Source: ZC4RG42 sp036676355 (GTDB lineage Bacteria; Pseudomonadota; Gammaproteobacteria; Burkholderiales; SG8-39). From it: a stretch of 64,000 nucleotides of DNA. The notes under the pieces are model-generated. The model was not told the origin of the DNA and searched no databases. It saw only the letters and a list, made by a program, of their open reading frames with translations. Of this stretch, positions 16,721 through 26,898 are shown one piece after another; the stretch's first letter is position 1; each line of letters begins with the position of its first letter. The position numbers and the translations under genes were made by a program. The stretch spans positions 1 to 64,000 of the forward strand of contig JAKFDA010000097.1 of the NCBI GenBank assembly GCA_036676355.1, given 5' to 3'.

Positions 16721-16750
16721 AAAAAAACGGGGCCAAGGCCCCGTTTTTTT
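16721..16750. terminator. Bidirectional intrinsic terminator between the SET gene and acs
   Basis: A seven-A run, CGGGGCC, AA, GGCCCCG and a seven-T run form a perfect symmetrical hairpin with tracts on both sides. It lies 19 bases past the stop of the SET-domain gene and insulates acs, which starts 236 bases downstream on the same strand. Confidence 0.9.
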
Positions 16751-16768
16751 AGCGCAACAGCCGATCGA

Positions 16769-17371
16769 TCAGGTCTTCGGCTGAAGCAGCGTGCCCCGGC
16801 AGCTTTTCTTGCCGCAATAGCAGGGCCAGCGTTTCTTCTCGGCCTTGGTGTGCTTCTCGTCCAGCGTGATGCCGTAGTTATAACCGAGCTCTTCGCCTTC
16901 CTTGATCTTGCGAATAGCCTCAATGTAAATGCGGCCGTCCTCATCGACAGCTTCGCAGTTCGGTTCGCAGGAGTGGTTGATCCAGCGTGCCGCATTGCCG
17001 CCCTGCGCCGCGTCGATCACCGTGTCGTCGTCGATCTCGAACAGGAAAGTGTGCGTCGGTTTACCGTCGACATCCGGATAGAGCTTGCAGGCGAGCTTGT
17101 AGGAAATCCGCTTGCCCTTGTACTCGATGATGCGATCGCCCTTGGCGATGTCCATGGCTGCGAAAACGCCGCGACCGTGGATTTTCGACCAGCGCACGAC
17201 ATACGATTTTTGCGCCGCACTTTTCTTCGCCGCGGCCTTTTTCGGTGCTGCCTTCACAACATCGTGTCCGTTCAATCTGACAAACTTCGCGGATTTCGTG
17301 GGCTTCGCTGTTTTCGAGGATGCTGAAGACTTCGACGTTTTCGAAGTCCGGGACTGTGTTGCGCTTGGCAT
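16769..17371 (-). CDS. SET-domain protein-lysine methyltransferase
   Basis: 200-residue SET-domain protein. Residues 1-55 are a Lys/Ser/Ala-rich basic tail (KKAAAKKSAAQK and similar), like histone H1-type tails. The SET domain runs from about 57 (VVRWSKIHGRGVFA) through NHSCEPNC at 132-139 and the GYNYG motif at 163-167. A post-SET zinc cluster CYC-x4-C at 184-191 completes the active site together with the Cys of NHSC. All residues expected for SAM binding and lysine methylation are present, so an active enzyme is likely; the substrate is unknown. The basic tail suggests binding to DNA or to an acidic partner. Confidence 0.88.
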   Translation of the reverse strand: MPSATQSRTSKTSKSSASSKTAKPTKSAKFVRLNGHDVVKAAPKKAAAKKSAAQKSYVVRWSKIHGRGVFAAMDIAKGDRIIEYKGKRISYKLACKLYPDVDGKPTHTFLFEIDDDTVIDAAQGGNAARWINHSCEPNCEAVDEDGRIYIEAIRKIKEGEELGYNYGITLDEKHTKAEKKRWPCYCGKKSCRGTLLQPKT

Positions 17372-17733
17372 GAACCTACGTCTCTGTCGGCAAAGTGCGC
17401 ATTCTAAGCCAAGCCGCGTCGAATTTAGGGAATGTCTGATTAAGTGCCGAGGATGGTTGCGAGTGCGGGACCGCGAAGGGCGGAGCAGGCTCCATCGGCT
17501 TCATCGATGGGTGCGACCCCGCAGCGGGCTGTGAATGTGCCGGTTCACTTCGCGTTCCTTCATGTGCCTTTGCGGTCGCATCGCCTGAAGGGGCTCCTGC
17601 TCCAAGCGCCGGCACATGGCTGTACGAGTGAGGACAAAGCAATCGATCGCTTATACGAAACGAACCGGCGATCGCCTCGATCAAACAACCTTAATCAGAG
17701 CTTCCTTAAGCAAAGTACAGGCTCGGCGCTTCG
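17372..17733. other. Gene-free gap with several inverted-repeat pairs
   Basis: This 362-base stretch between fumC and the SET gene has no convincing reading frame. It holds three separated inverted-repeat pairs: GACCGCGAAGG at 17469-17479 with CCTTTGCGGTC at 17567-17577 (one mismatch), GGAGCAGG at 17482-17489 with CCTGCTCC at 17596-17603, and TGTGCCGG at 17536-17543 with CCGGCACA at 17609-17616. A short hairpin CCATCG/CGATGG lies at 17492-17510. The pairs interleave, so they cannot all form at once. No promoter was clear. Confidence 0.4.
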
Positions 17734-19122
<1,389 letters not shown>

Positions 19123-19220
19123 TTCCATGCCTCTGCGTTAATGAAGTGATGAAAGAACATCCCTGCATTCGATGCTTCCGGCCCGGTGCCGTTCCGCTGA
19201 CGCGCAGCGCTGCGGCCGGG

Positions 19221-19625
19221 TCAGCCTTTGGTCAGCGCATCGATGCCGGCTTGCGCGATCTGCTCGTCCTCATGCGACTGCACGCCGGATACACCGACGC
19301 CGCCGATGCAGACGCCATCGACGAGAATCGGCAATCCACCCTGCACCGGCAGTACCGGCATTGCGAGCGTAGCCAGACGGCCGTTCTTGATGCGCTCTTC
19401 CCACATGCCGGAAGCGCGTCGGGTCGTGGCCGCGGTGCGGCCCTTGCCCACGGAAATTTCGGCATTGGCCGGCGTCGCCCCATCCATGCGATGAAAATGC
19501 AGAAGATGCCCGCCATCGTCCAGGATCGCGATAGCGACCTGCCAGTTGTTCTTTACCGCTTCGGCTTCCGCAGCTGCGGCGATACGCTTGCAATCGTCGA
19601 GCGTCAGGCAGGGACGTTGGCGCAT
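19221..19625 (-). CDS. GlcG/HbpS-family heme-binding-like protein
   Basis: 134-residue single-domain protein. It shows the GlcG/HbpS pattern: a leading helix (LTLDDCKRIAAAAEAEA), VAIAILDDGGHLLHFHRMDGA, KGRTAATTRR and a Gly-rich GGLPILVDGVCIGGVGVSG strand-turn. Members bind heme or corrinoids, or act as small accessory proteins; glcG itself accompanies glycolate oxidase genes. Here it sits between zapE and fumC. The ATG at 19625 has AAGGAG at good spacing; 12 upstream residues in frame are discounted. No signal peptide is visible, so it is probably cytoplasmic. Confidence 0.8.
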   Translation of the reverse strand: MRQRPCLTLDDCKRIAAAAEAEAVKNNWQVAIAILDDGGHLLHFHRMDGATPANAEISVGKGRTAATTRRASGMWEERIKNGRLATLAMPVLPVQGGLPILVDGVCIGGVGVSGVQSHEDEQIAQAGIDALTKG

Positions 19626-19697
19626 GGATACTCTCCTTGTTGTTCCATCGGGAACTGACAAGTCTGCCGCAGCGCGGACGGTGGAGCAACCGCGGCG

Positions 19698-20909
19698 TTA
19701 CGCCGCTACGGCAGCCGCTTGCGGATCGCGTCGCGCCGCGGCGAGATAGTCGCTGGACTGCATCTCGATCAGTCTGCTCGCGGTACGGGCGAACTCGTTG
19801 ACGAACGGCCCTTCGCGATAAAGCTCTTCCGGCGGCACTGCGGCCGACACGACCAACTTGACCTTGCGATCGTAGAAGATGTCCACCAGCCAGGTGAAGC
19901 GCCGGGCCTTGTCGGCGTCGTCTTCCGTCAGCGCCGGAATGTTGGACACGATGACAGTATGGAAGCGCTTGGCCAGATCGAGGTAGTCCATGTGCGAGCG
20001 CGCGCCGCCGCATAACACGGCGAAGTCGAACCACACCACGCCGCCGGCACGGCGCTCGAAGGGAATGATGCGGCCCTCCACGTCCAGCTCATGATGTTCT
20101 TCTTCGACTTCTGCAATCTGCTTGAAGGCGGCCAGCAGCGCGGCGTCCGCCGCCGGGCCGAGGGGACAGTGGTAAATCTCCACACCCTGCAATGCGCGGC
20201 GCCGATAGTCGACACCGCCGTCCACATGCACGACATCGAGGCGCTCCTTGATCAGCGCTATGGTCGCCAGGAACCGTTCGCGCTGCAGTCCATGCCGGTA
20301 CAGACTGTCCGGATGATAATTGGACGTCATGCAGTAGACGACGCCGCGATCCATGGTTTGTTCGAGCAGACGCCCGAGGATCATCGCGTCGGCGATATCG
20401 TCGACATGGAATTCATCGAAGCAGATCAACCGATAGCGACGCGCGATCCGTGCCGCAACTGCCGCGAGCGGATCTTCCTTGCCCTTGAAGCTTTCCATTT
20501 CGCGATGCACATCGCGCATGAAGTGGTGGAAGTGAACGCGCCGCTTGCGCTCCTGCGGCACGGTCAGATAGAAGGTATCCATGAGCAGGCTTTTGCCGCG
20601 ACCGACGCCGCCCCACAGATAAAAGCCGCGCGGCGCGACCCGCTGCAGCAGCAAACGCTTCCAGGCGTTATTGCTGCGCGCTTCGTACTGTACCCACTGT
20701 TCGTAAGTGCGCTGCAGGCGTTGCACCGCCGCGTACTGGGATTCGTCCGGCGTATAGCCGCGTCTCGCCAGCGTTTCGTGGAAATACTCGAGAACGGTAA
20801 GCGGCAGCCGTACCGCAGGTTTGGTGTATTCCTCGGCATCGAATACGCTGCCGTCGCCGGTGGACGGCAGCGGCTCGTACTGTTCGACTTCGGTTTGGCG
20901 GTCGTGCAT
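19698..20909 (-). CDS. zapE: Cell division protein ZapE (AFG1-like ATPase)
   Basis: P-loop ATPase of the AFG1/ZapE family, which associates with the Z-ring and affects FtsZ polymer stability under stress. Walker A is GGVGRGKSLLMD near residue 100 and Walker B is LICFDEFHVDDIADAM near 175. The later TSNYHPDSLYRHGLQRERF segment is a strong family marker, as is the C-terminal FTWLVDIFYDRKVKL. It has 403 residues. It follows lpdA by about 75 bases on the same strand, the usual position in betaproteobacterial TCA operons. Confidence 0.94.
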   Translation of the reverse strand: MHDRQTEVEQYEPLPSTGDGSVFDAEEYTKPAVRLPLTVLEYFHETLARRGYTPDESQYAAVQRLQRTYEQWVQYEARSNNAWKRLLLQRVAPRGFYLWGGVGRGKSLLMDTFYLTVPQERKRRVHFHHFMRDVHREMESFKGKEDPLAAVAARIARRYRLICFDEFHVDDIADAMILGRLLEQTMDRGVVYCMTSNYHPDSLYRHGLQRERFLATIALIKERLDVVHVDGGVDYRRRALQGVEIYHCPLGPAADAALLAAFKQIAEVEEEHHELDVEGRIIPFERRAGGVVWFDFAVLCGGARSHMDYLDLAKRFHTVIVSNIPALTEDDADKARRFTWLVDIFYDRKVKLVVSAAVPPEELYREGPFVNEFARTASRLIEMQSSDYLAAARRDPQAAAVAA

Positions 20910-20985
20910 GAATCGGAAGCGACGTTCGACCCGGGAAGGTTACCGCACATCCGGCCGAAGCACGGTCGCTCAGTTCAAAAATAGG

Positions 20986-22407
20986 TCAAATGTTCAACGC
21001 TCGCTTATCGACTGCCAGCGCCGCCTCACGCATCGCCTCCGTCAGCGAAGGATGCGCGTGCACGATACGCGCAATGTCTTCCGATGAGGCGCGGAATTCC
21101 ATCGCCACGACCGCCTCGGCGATCAGTTCGGATGCGTGCGTGTTGATGACGTGCACACCCAGAATCTCGTCGGTCTTTTCGTGCGCCAGCATCTTCACGA
21201 AGCCGTGGGTATCGCCTGCGCATAGCGCGCGTCCGTTGACCGAGAACGGGAATTGCCCGGCGCGGTAGGGAATGCCGGCGTCCTTGAGCTGTTGCTCGGT
21301 CTTGCCAACCCAGGCGATTTCCGGCGACGTGTAGATCACCCAGGGAATGGTTTCCAGATTCAGGTGAGCCTTTTGGCCGGCTATCAGTTCGGCCACCATC
21401 ACGCCCTCTTCCTCGCCCTTGTGCGCCAGCATCGGGCCGCGCACGACATCGCCGATGGCGAATAGGTTGGGCAACGTGGTGCGACAGTGGTCGTCGACCT
21501 CGACGAAGCCGCGCGCATCGCGCTTCAGCCCTACCTCGTCCGCGCCCAGCCCGTCCGTGTTCGGCACACGGCCGATCGCGACGATCAGCTTGTCGCATTC
21601 GAGCTTTTGTTGCGCCCCTTCATGTTCGTACGTGATGGTGACGCCGCGCTTGCCGCGTTGCACCGCACCGAGCTTTACACCGAGCCGAATATCGAGCTTT
21701 TGCTCCTTGGTGAATATCTTCCAGACTTCGCGTGAAACCGCTTCGTCGGCTGCGGCAAGAAAGGTCGGCAGCGCTTCAAGCACCGTGACTTCGGCACCGA
21801 GGCGGCGCCAGACACTGCCCAGCTCCAGACCGATCACCCCGGCGCCGACGACGGCAAGCTGTTTCGGCACCGTCTTGAAATCGAGCGCGCCGATGTTGTC
21901 GCAAATGAGTTCGTTGTCGATCTCGACGCCGGGCAGTGCGCGCGGCTTGGATCCGGTCGCGACAACGACGTACTTCGCAGACACGAACTCGCCGCCGACG
22001 TCCACCTGCCAGCCCTGGTCGCCTCGACCGACCAGCCTGCCGTGCCCCTTGAGCCAGACGATCTTGTTCTTGCGGAAGAGAAACTCGATGCCGCCGGTCA
22101 TCTTGGCGACGATCGCGTCCTTGCGGCCGACCATTTTCGCCACGTCGATAGTGGCGCCGCTGACGGTGATGCCGTGGCCGCCCAATCTTTTGGTCGCATG
22201 CTCGTATTCTTCCGAGGACTGCAACAATGCCTTGGAAGGAATGCAGCCGACGTTGAGACAGGTGCCCCCCAGAACGGGCTTGTCTGCGCCGTTACGCCAC
22301 TCCTCGACGCAGGCGGTCTTCATACCCAATTGCGCCGCACGAATCGCGCACATATAGCCGGCCGGGCCGGAGCCGATGACAACGACGTCGAAGGATTGAT
22401 TATTCAT
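20986..22407 (-). CDS. lpdA: Dihydrolipoyl dehydrogenase (E3 of the 2-oxoglutarate dehydrogenase complex)
   Basis: FAD disulfide oxidoreductase that reoxidises lipoyl groups with NAD. The FAD motif is GSGPAGY at residues 12-18 and the redox-active pair is Cys50/Cys55 in GGTCLNVGCIPSK. A second dinucleotide motif, GAGVIGLELGSVW, binds NAD, and the C-terminal HAHPSLTEA carries the catalytic His-Glu pair. It has 473 residues. It follows sucB after a 126-base gap with a palindromic repeat (22443-22514), so it may be partly independent of sucAB. Assignment to the oxoglutarate complex comes from gene order. Confidence 0.95.
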   Translation of the reverse strand: MNNQSFDVVVIGSGPAGYMCAIRAAQLGMKTACVEEWRNGADKPVLGGTCLNVGCIPSKALLQSSEEYEHATKRLGGHGITVSGATIDVAKMVGRKDAIVAKMTGGIEFLFRKNKIVWLKGHGRLVGRGDQGWQVDVGGEFVSAKYVVVATGSKPRALPGVEIDNELICDNIGALDFKTVPKQLAVVGAGVIGLELGSVWRRLGAEVTVLEALPTFLAAADEAVSREVWKIFTKEQKLDIRLGVKLGAVQRGKRGVTITYEHEGAQQKLECDKLIVAIGRVPNTDGLGADEVGLKRDARGFVEVDDHCRTTLPNLFAIGDVVRGPMLAHKGEEEGVMVAELIAGQKAHLNLETIPWVIYTSPEIAWVGKTEQQLKDAGIPYRAGQFPFSVNGRALCAGDTHGFVKMLAHEKTDEILGVHVINTHASELIAEAVVAMEFRASSEDIARIVHAHPSLTEAMREAALAVDKRALNI

Positions 22408-22442
22408 CTTTCATCTTAAGATCGACACACCGAAAAAATTCC

Positions 22443-22514
22443 GAACCACCAGGACGCCAAGCGCACGGAAGTACGTCCGATTGTTTTTCTGGTGTCTCGG
22501 CGCCTTGGTGGTTC
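22443..22514. repeat. Palindromic intergenic repeat between sucB and lpdA
   Basis: Terminal arms GAACCACC and GGTGGTTC bracket a 72-base element, with further imperfect pairing (AGGACGCCAAG against CTCGGCGCCTTG). Related elements occur at 26814-26881 and 33246-33402. The sequence type (ACCACCAAG.../...CTTGGTGGT) resembles dispersed extragenic repeats known from many Proteobacteria. Confidence 0.7.
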
Positions 22515-22533
22515 AAAAGTTGTTCTTGGGCTG

Positions 22534-23799
22534 TTAGAGGTCCAGCAGCACCCGCGCAGGCTCTTCCAGCGCTTCCTTGATCGCCACCAGGGTCAGTACC
22601 GCTTCACGCCCGTCGACAATACGATGATCGTAGGACAGCGCGAGATAGTTGATCGGCCGAATCACCACCTGACCGTTTTCGGCAACCGGGCGCTCGCGCG
22701 TCGCGTGTATACCGAGAATTGCGCTTTGCGGCGGGTTGATGATCGGGGTCGACAACATCGACCCGAACACGCCGCCGTTGGAAATCGAGAACGTGCCCCC
22801 CGTCAGTTCCTCGATGCTGAGCTTGCCCTCCTGCGCACGCCGACCATAGTCGCCGATCTGCTTCTCCACGTCGGCAAGGCTCATCTGGTCACAATTGCGC
22901 AGGATCGGCACCACCAGCCCGCGCGGGCTGCTGACCGCGATGCCGATATCGAAATATCCGTGATAGACGATGTCGTGACCGTCGACCGAAGCGTTGACGA
23001 TCGGATACTTTTTCAATGCGTGCACCGACGCCTTGACGAAGAACGACATGAAGCCGAGCTTCACGCCGTGCTCCTTCTCGAAGCGCTCGCCGTATTTTTT
23101 GCGCAGATCGATGACCGGCTGCATGTTCACTTCGTTGAACGTCGTGAGGATCGCGGCGGTCTGTTGCGACTGCACCAGACGCTCGGCGACTCGCGCCCGC
23201 AAGCGTGACATCGGCACGCGCTGCTCGGGTCGACCGGCGAGCAACTGCTCGACATTGACCGGCGGCGCCGGTGGTAGTGAAGGTTTGGCAGCAGGCGGCG
23301 CGGCCGGCGTCGCGGCCTTGGCAATATGTTCGAGCACATCGCCCTTGGTGATACGTCCGTCGCGACCGCTGCCCGCGATGACCGTCGGATCGACGCTCTG
23401 TTCCTCGACCAGCTTGCGCGCCGCAGGCATCAGGCGCGCATCCTGACGCGCTTCGGTCGGTGCCGCGACCGGAGTGGGTTCCACCAGCGCCGGTTCCGGA
23501 CGCATCGCCTGCGCGCTCGCCGACGCTTGCACGGCGGGTTCCGCTTCGGCGGTGGCCTTGGCTTCGGTATCGATGGTGGCGATGACTTCGCCGGAGGCGA
23601 CCGTGCCGCCATCGCCCTTGATGATTTTGGTGAGGACGCCGTCTGCCGGTGCGGGCAGTTCGAGCACGACTTTGTCGGTTTCAATATCGATCAGATTCTC
23701 GTCGCGCTGCACCGCCTGACCTTCCTTCTTATGCCACGCAAGCAGCGTTGCTTCGGACACCGACTCCGACAGCTGCGGCACCTTCACTTCTACTAGCAT
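22534..23799 (-). CDS. sucB: Dihydrolipoyllysine succinyltransferase (E2 of 2-oxoglutarate dehydrogenase)
   Basis: E2 core of the 2-oxoglutarate dehydrogenase complex, transferring succinyl to CoA. Residues 1-75 are the lipoyl domain, with the lipoylated Lys43 in IETDKVVLE. An Ala/Pro-rich linker follows, then a peripheral subunit-binding domain (ARKLVEEQSVDPTVIAGSGRDG, near 130-165), a second Pro/Ala linker and the catalytic domain ending in SYDHRIVDGREAVL with the active-site His and Asp. The length of 421 is typical of the succinyl enzyme with one lipoyl domain. The start has GGAG upstream. It is 140 bases after sucA. Confidence 0.95.
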   Translation of the reverse strand: MLVEVKVPQLSESVSEATLLAWHKKEGQAVQRDENLIDIETDKVVLELPAPADGVLTKIIKGDGGTVASGEVIATIDTEAKATAEAEPAVQASASAQAMRPEPALVEPTPVAAPTEARQDARLMPAARKLVEEQSVDPTVIAGSGRDGRITKGDVLEHIAKAATPAAPPAAKPSLPPAPPVNVEQLLAGRPEQRVPMSRLRARVAERLVQSQQTAAILTTFNEVNMQPVIDLRKKYGERFEKEHGVKLGFMSFFVKASVHALKKYPIVNASVDGHDIVYHGYFDIGIAVSSPRGLVVPILRNCDQMSLADVEKQIGDYGRRAQEGKLSIEELTGGTFSISNGGVFGSMLSTPIINPPQSAILGIHATRERPVAENGQVVIRPINYLALSYDHRIVDGREAVLTLVAIKEALEEPARVLLDL

Positions 23800-23939
23800 G
23801 ATTGCTCCGTTCGGTTTTTTGATCGGGCTCGGCTAAGCTCCGCCTCGACGTACAGCAAAAACACCACGCGTAACGCGCCGGACTTCCGTTACTTCATTCC
23901 ACCATAATTCAGCGCTCTCCGCGCGCGACGCTCAACTGA

Positions 23940-26771
23940 TTACTTGAATTTTCCGAACGCCATCTCGATCAGTCGCTTCTGCTGTTCGCTGTGCTTCGCC
24001 ATATACCCGACCGCGGGCGAAGCGCTCGACATGCGGCCGGCGTAATGCAGCTTCTGATCGGGGCGAAGATTCTCGATGAAATAGTGTTGCGTCTGATACC
24101 AGGCACCCTGGTTCTGCGGTTCTTCCTGACACCACACCACCTCCTTGGCGTTCGGATAAGACTTCATTTCCGCGGCGAAGTGCTTATGCGGAAAAGGATA
24201 GAGCTGCTCCACGCGAATGATGGCGACATTGTCGGCGCGACGCTCGCGCCGTGCGGCCAGCAGGTCGTAATAGATCCGCCCCGACGTCGCGATAATACGC
24301 GTCACCTTCTTGGCATCCAGTGCGTCGACTTCGCTGATCACGGTCTGGAAGCAGCCCTCGGCCAGTTCCTTGATGTTCGATGCCGCCTCTCGTTTACGCA
24401 GCAGCGATTTCGGCGTCATGACCACCAGCGGTTTGCGAAACGGCCTCAGCATCTGGCGACGCAACAGATGGAAAATCTGCGCCGGCGTGCTCGGCACGCA
24501 AACCTGGATATTGTGTTCCGCGCACAATTGCAGATAGCGTTCGAGGCGAGCCGAGGAATGCTCCGGCCCTTGCCCCTCATAGCCGTGCGGCAGGAACATG
24601 ACCAGGCCGCACATGCGTCCCCACTTTGCTTCGCCCGAAGTGATGAACTGGTCGATCACGACCTGCGCGCCATTGGCGAAATCGCCGAACTGCGCTTCCC
24701 AGATCACAAGTTCGTTCGGTTCGGCGCAGGCATAGCCGTATTCGAAGCCGAGCACCGCTTCTTCCGACAGCACGGAATCGATGACGACGAAGTCGGCCTG
24801 GTTCTCCTGCACATTCGATAGCGGCACATAGATCCCGGCGTCCCAGCGCTCGCGATCCTGATCGTGCAGTACGGCATGACGATGCGCGAACGTGCCGCGC
24901 CCGGAATCCTGCCCGGACAGACGCACGCCATAACCGGCGACCAGCAGGCTGGCGTAGGCGAGCGTTTCACCCATGCCCCAGTCGAGCAGCTGATTGCCCT
25001 TGCCCATTTCACGACGCGCCGCGAGGACGCGCTCGACCGTGGGGTGCAGCTTCACATCTTCGGGAATCGTCGTGACCCGCTCGGCCAGCCGCTGCAGTTC
25101 TTCCAGCGGCACCGTCGTGTCGGCCAGTTCCGTCCACTTGGTATCCATGAACGGCCGCCAGTCGACCGCGTACGTGCGCTGGAAGTTGGACAGCACCGGG
25201 CTCGAGGTATGCCGGCCTTCATCGAGCGCCTGCCGGTAGCTCTTGATCAGCCCGTCCGCGTCCTCTTCGCTGATCACACCCTGCACCACCAGTTTGTCCG
25301 CATAGAGTTTGCGCGTGCCGGGATGCTGGACGATCTTGGTATACATCAGCGGCTGGGTGATGAACGGCTCGTCCTGTTCGTTATGCCCCAATCGCCGGAA
25401 GCACACGATATCGACAACCACGTCTTTCTTGAATTCCTTGCGGAAGTCCATCGCCAGTTGCATGACGAACACGGCGGCTTCCGGATCGTCGCCGTTGACG
25501 TGAAAGATCGGCGCCTCGATCATTTTCGCCACATCGGTGCAATACAGCGTCGAACGCGTATCGCGCGCATCGGACGTGGTGAACCCGATCTGGTTGTTGA
25601 TGATGACGTGTACCGTGCCGCCGGTGCCGTAACCGCGCGTCTGCGCCAGGTTGAGGGTTTCCATCACCACGCCCTGCCCGGCAAACGCCGCGTCGCCGTG
25701 AATGAGTACCGACAGTACCTTGTCGCCCTCGAGGTCTTTGCGCCGATGCTGTCGCGCGCGCACCGAGCCTTCTACCACCGGATTGACGATCTCCAGATGC
25801 GACGGGTTGAACGCGAGCGACAGATGCAACGGCCCGCCGGGCGTTGCGACGTCCGACGAAAAGCCGTTGTGGTATTTCACGTCGCCGGATGACAATTCGC
25901 TGACCGTCTTGCCTTCGAACTCGGAGAACAGATCTTTCGGCGAACGGCCGAGGGTATTGACCAACACGTTGAGCCGGCCACGGTGCGCCATGCCGATGAC
26001 GACTTCCTCGATGCCGTGCGTGCCGGCGCGGCGCACCAATTCATCCATCACCGGAATCAGCGTTTCGCCGCCTTCGAGCGAGAAACGTTTCTGCCCGACG
26101 TAACGAGTGTGCAGATATTTTTCCAGCGTCTCGGCCGCTGTCAGGCGCTCGAGAATCCGCGTCCTCGTCTCGGCATTGAATGTCGGATGCGAGCGCACCG
26201 ATTCCAGACGCTGCTGGACCCAGCGCTTTTGCGCCGGATCGCTCATGTACATGTACTCGACGCCGATGGCGCCGCAATACGTTTCGCGCACCGCCTGCAG
26301 GATCTCGCGCAAGGTCATGCGCTCCGGCCCGACCAACGTACCGGTGTTGAACACGGTTTCGAGATCGGCGTCGGTCAGATCGTAATAAGCGGGCTCCAGT
26401 TCGGGAATATTCGGGCGCGGCATCCGCTTGAGCGGATCGAGTTGCGCCCAGCGTGCGCCCATGAAGCGATGCGCATGGATGAGCCACAGCACATAGATCT
26501 GCTTGCGCTCGACACTCAGCTCGCCCTGCGGGGCGCCGACGTGCAAGGTACCCTGGCGGGCGCGCTGCGCGAAGGCGTGTACCACCGGCGCATGCGCGAC
26601 ATCGTGCGCGTCGGTACCGGCGAGCCCCGGGAGCAATTGCATGCGATCGAAATATTCGCGCCATTCCGGCGAGATCGACTGCGGATTGTCCAGATAGGAC
26701 TCGTACAGATCCTCGATGAACGGCGCGTTTCCGCCGAAGAGATAGGAGTTCTCCAGCAACTGCTTCAGCAT
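23940..26771 (-). CDS. sucA: 2-oxoglutarate dehydrogenase E1 component
   Basis: Thiamine-diphosphate-dependent decarboxylase of 2-oxoglutarate. The N-terminal NSYLFGGNAPFIEDLYESY, the FSLEGGETLIPVMDELV segment, the ThDP motif around HGDAAFAGQGVV...NNQIGFTT and the C-terminal LPHGYEGQGPEHSSARLERYLQ are all standard. It has 943 residues with no break. It is the first gene of sucA-sucB-lpdA-zapE on the minus strand, 127 bases downstream of gltA across a palindromic repeat. Confidence 0.97.
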   Translation of the reverse strand: MLKQLLENSYLFGGNAPFIEDLYESYLDNPQSISPEWREYFDRMQLLPGLAGTDAHDVAHAPVVHAFAQRARQGTLHVGAPQGELSVERKQIYVLWLIHAHRFMGARWAQLDPLKRMPRPNIPELEPAYYDLTDADLETVFNTGTLVGPERMTLREILQAVRETYCGAIGVEYMYMSDPAQKRWVQQRLESVRSHPTFNAETRTRILERLTAAETLEKYLHTRYVGQKRFSLEGGETLIPVMDELVRRAGTHGIEEVVIGMAHRGRLNVLVNTLGRSPKDLFSEFEGKTVSELSSGDVKYHNGFSSDVATPGGPLHLSLAFNPSHLEIVNPVVEGSVRARQHRRKDLEGDKVLSVLIHGDAAFAGQGVVMETLNLAQTRGYGTGGTVHVIINNQIGFTTSDARDTRSTLYCTDVAKMIEAPIFHVNGDDPEAAVFVMQLAMDFRKEFKKDVVVDIVCFRRLGHNEQDEPFITQPLMYTKIVQHPGTRKLYADKLVVQGVISEEDADGLIKSYRQALDEGRHTSSPVLSNFQRTYAVDWRPFMDTKWTELADTTVPLEELQRLAERVTTIPEDVKLHPTVERVLAARREMGKGNQLLDWGMGETLAYASLLVAGYGVRLSGQDSGRGTFAHRHAVLHDQDRERWDAGIYVPLSNVQENQADFVVIDSVLSEEAVLGFEYGYACAEPNELVIWEAQFGDFANGAQVVIDQFITSGEAKWGRMCGLVMFLPHGYEGQGPEHSSARLERYLQLCAEHNIQVCVPSTPAQIFHLLRRQMLRPFRKPLVVMTPKSLLRKREAASNIKELAEGCFQTVISEVDALDAKKVTRIIATSGRIYYDLLAARRERRADNVAIIRVEQLYPFPHKHFAAEMKSYPNAKEVVWCQEEPQNQGAWYQTQHYFIENLRPDQKLHYAGRMSSASPAVGYMAKHSEQQKRLIEMAFGKFK

Positions 26772-26813
26772 CTGTTCACCTCGCTACAACAAAAGCTAAC
26801 AGCTCGAACCCGG

Positions 26814-26881
26814 CACCGCCAAGGCACAAAGAGACGCCGATCAAAAACTTTGCGCCCTTCGCCTCTTCGCCTTGGTGGTTC
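26814..26881. repeat. Palindromic intergenic repeat between gltA and sucA
   Basis: The left arm CACCGCCAAGGC and right arm GCCTTGGTGG..TTC bracket a 68-base element with inner pairing (AAAGAGACG against CGCCTCTTCG). The right arm matches that of the repeat at 22443-22514. Confidence 0.7.
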
Positions 26882-26898
26882 AGGATCTTCGCTACGCA

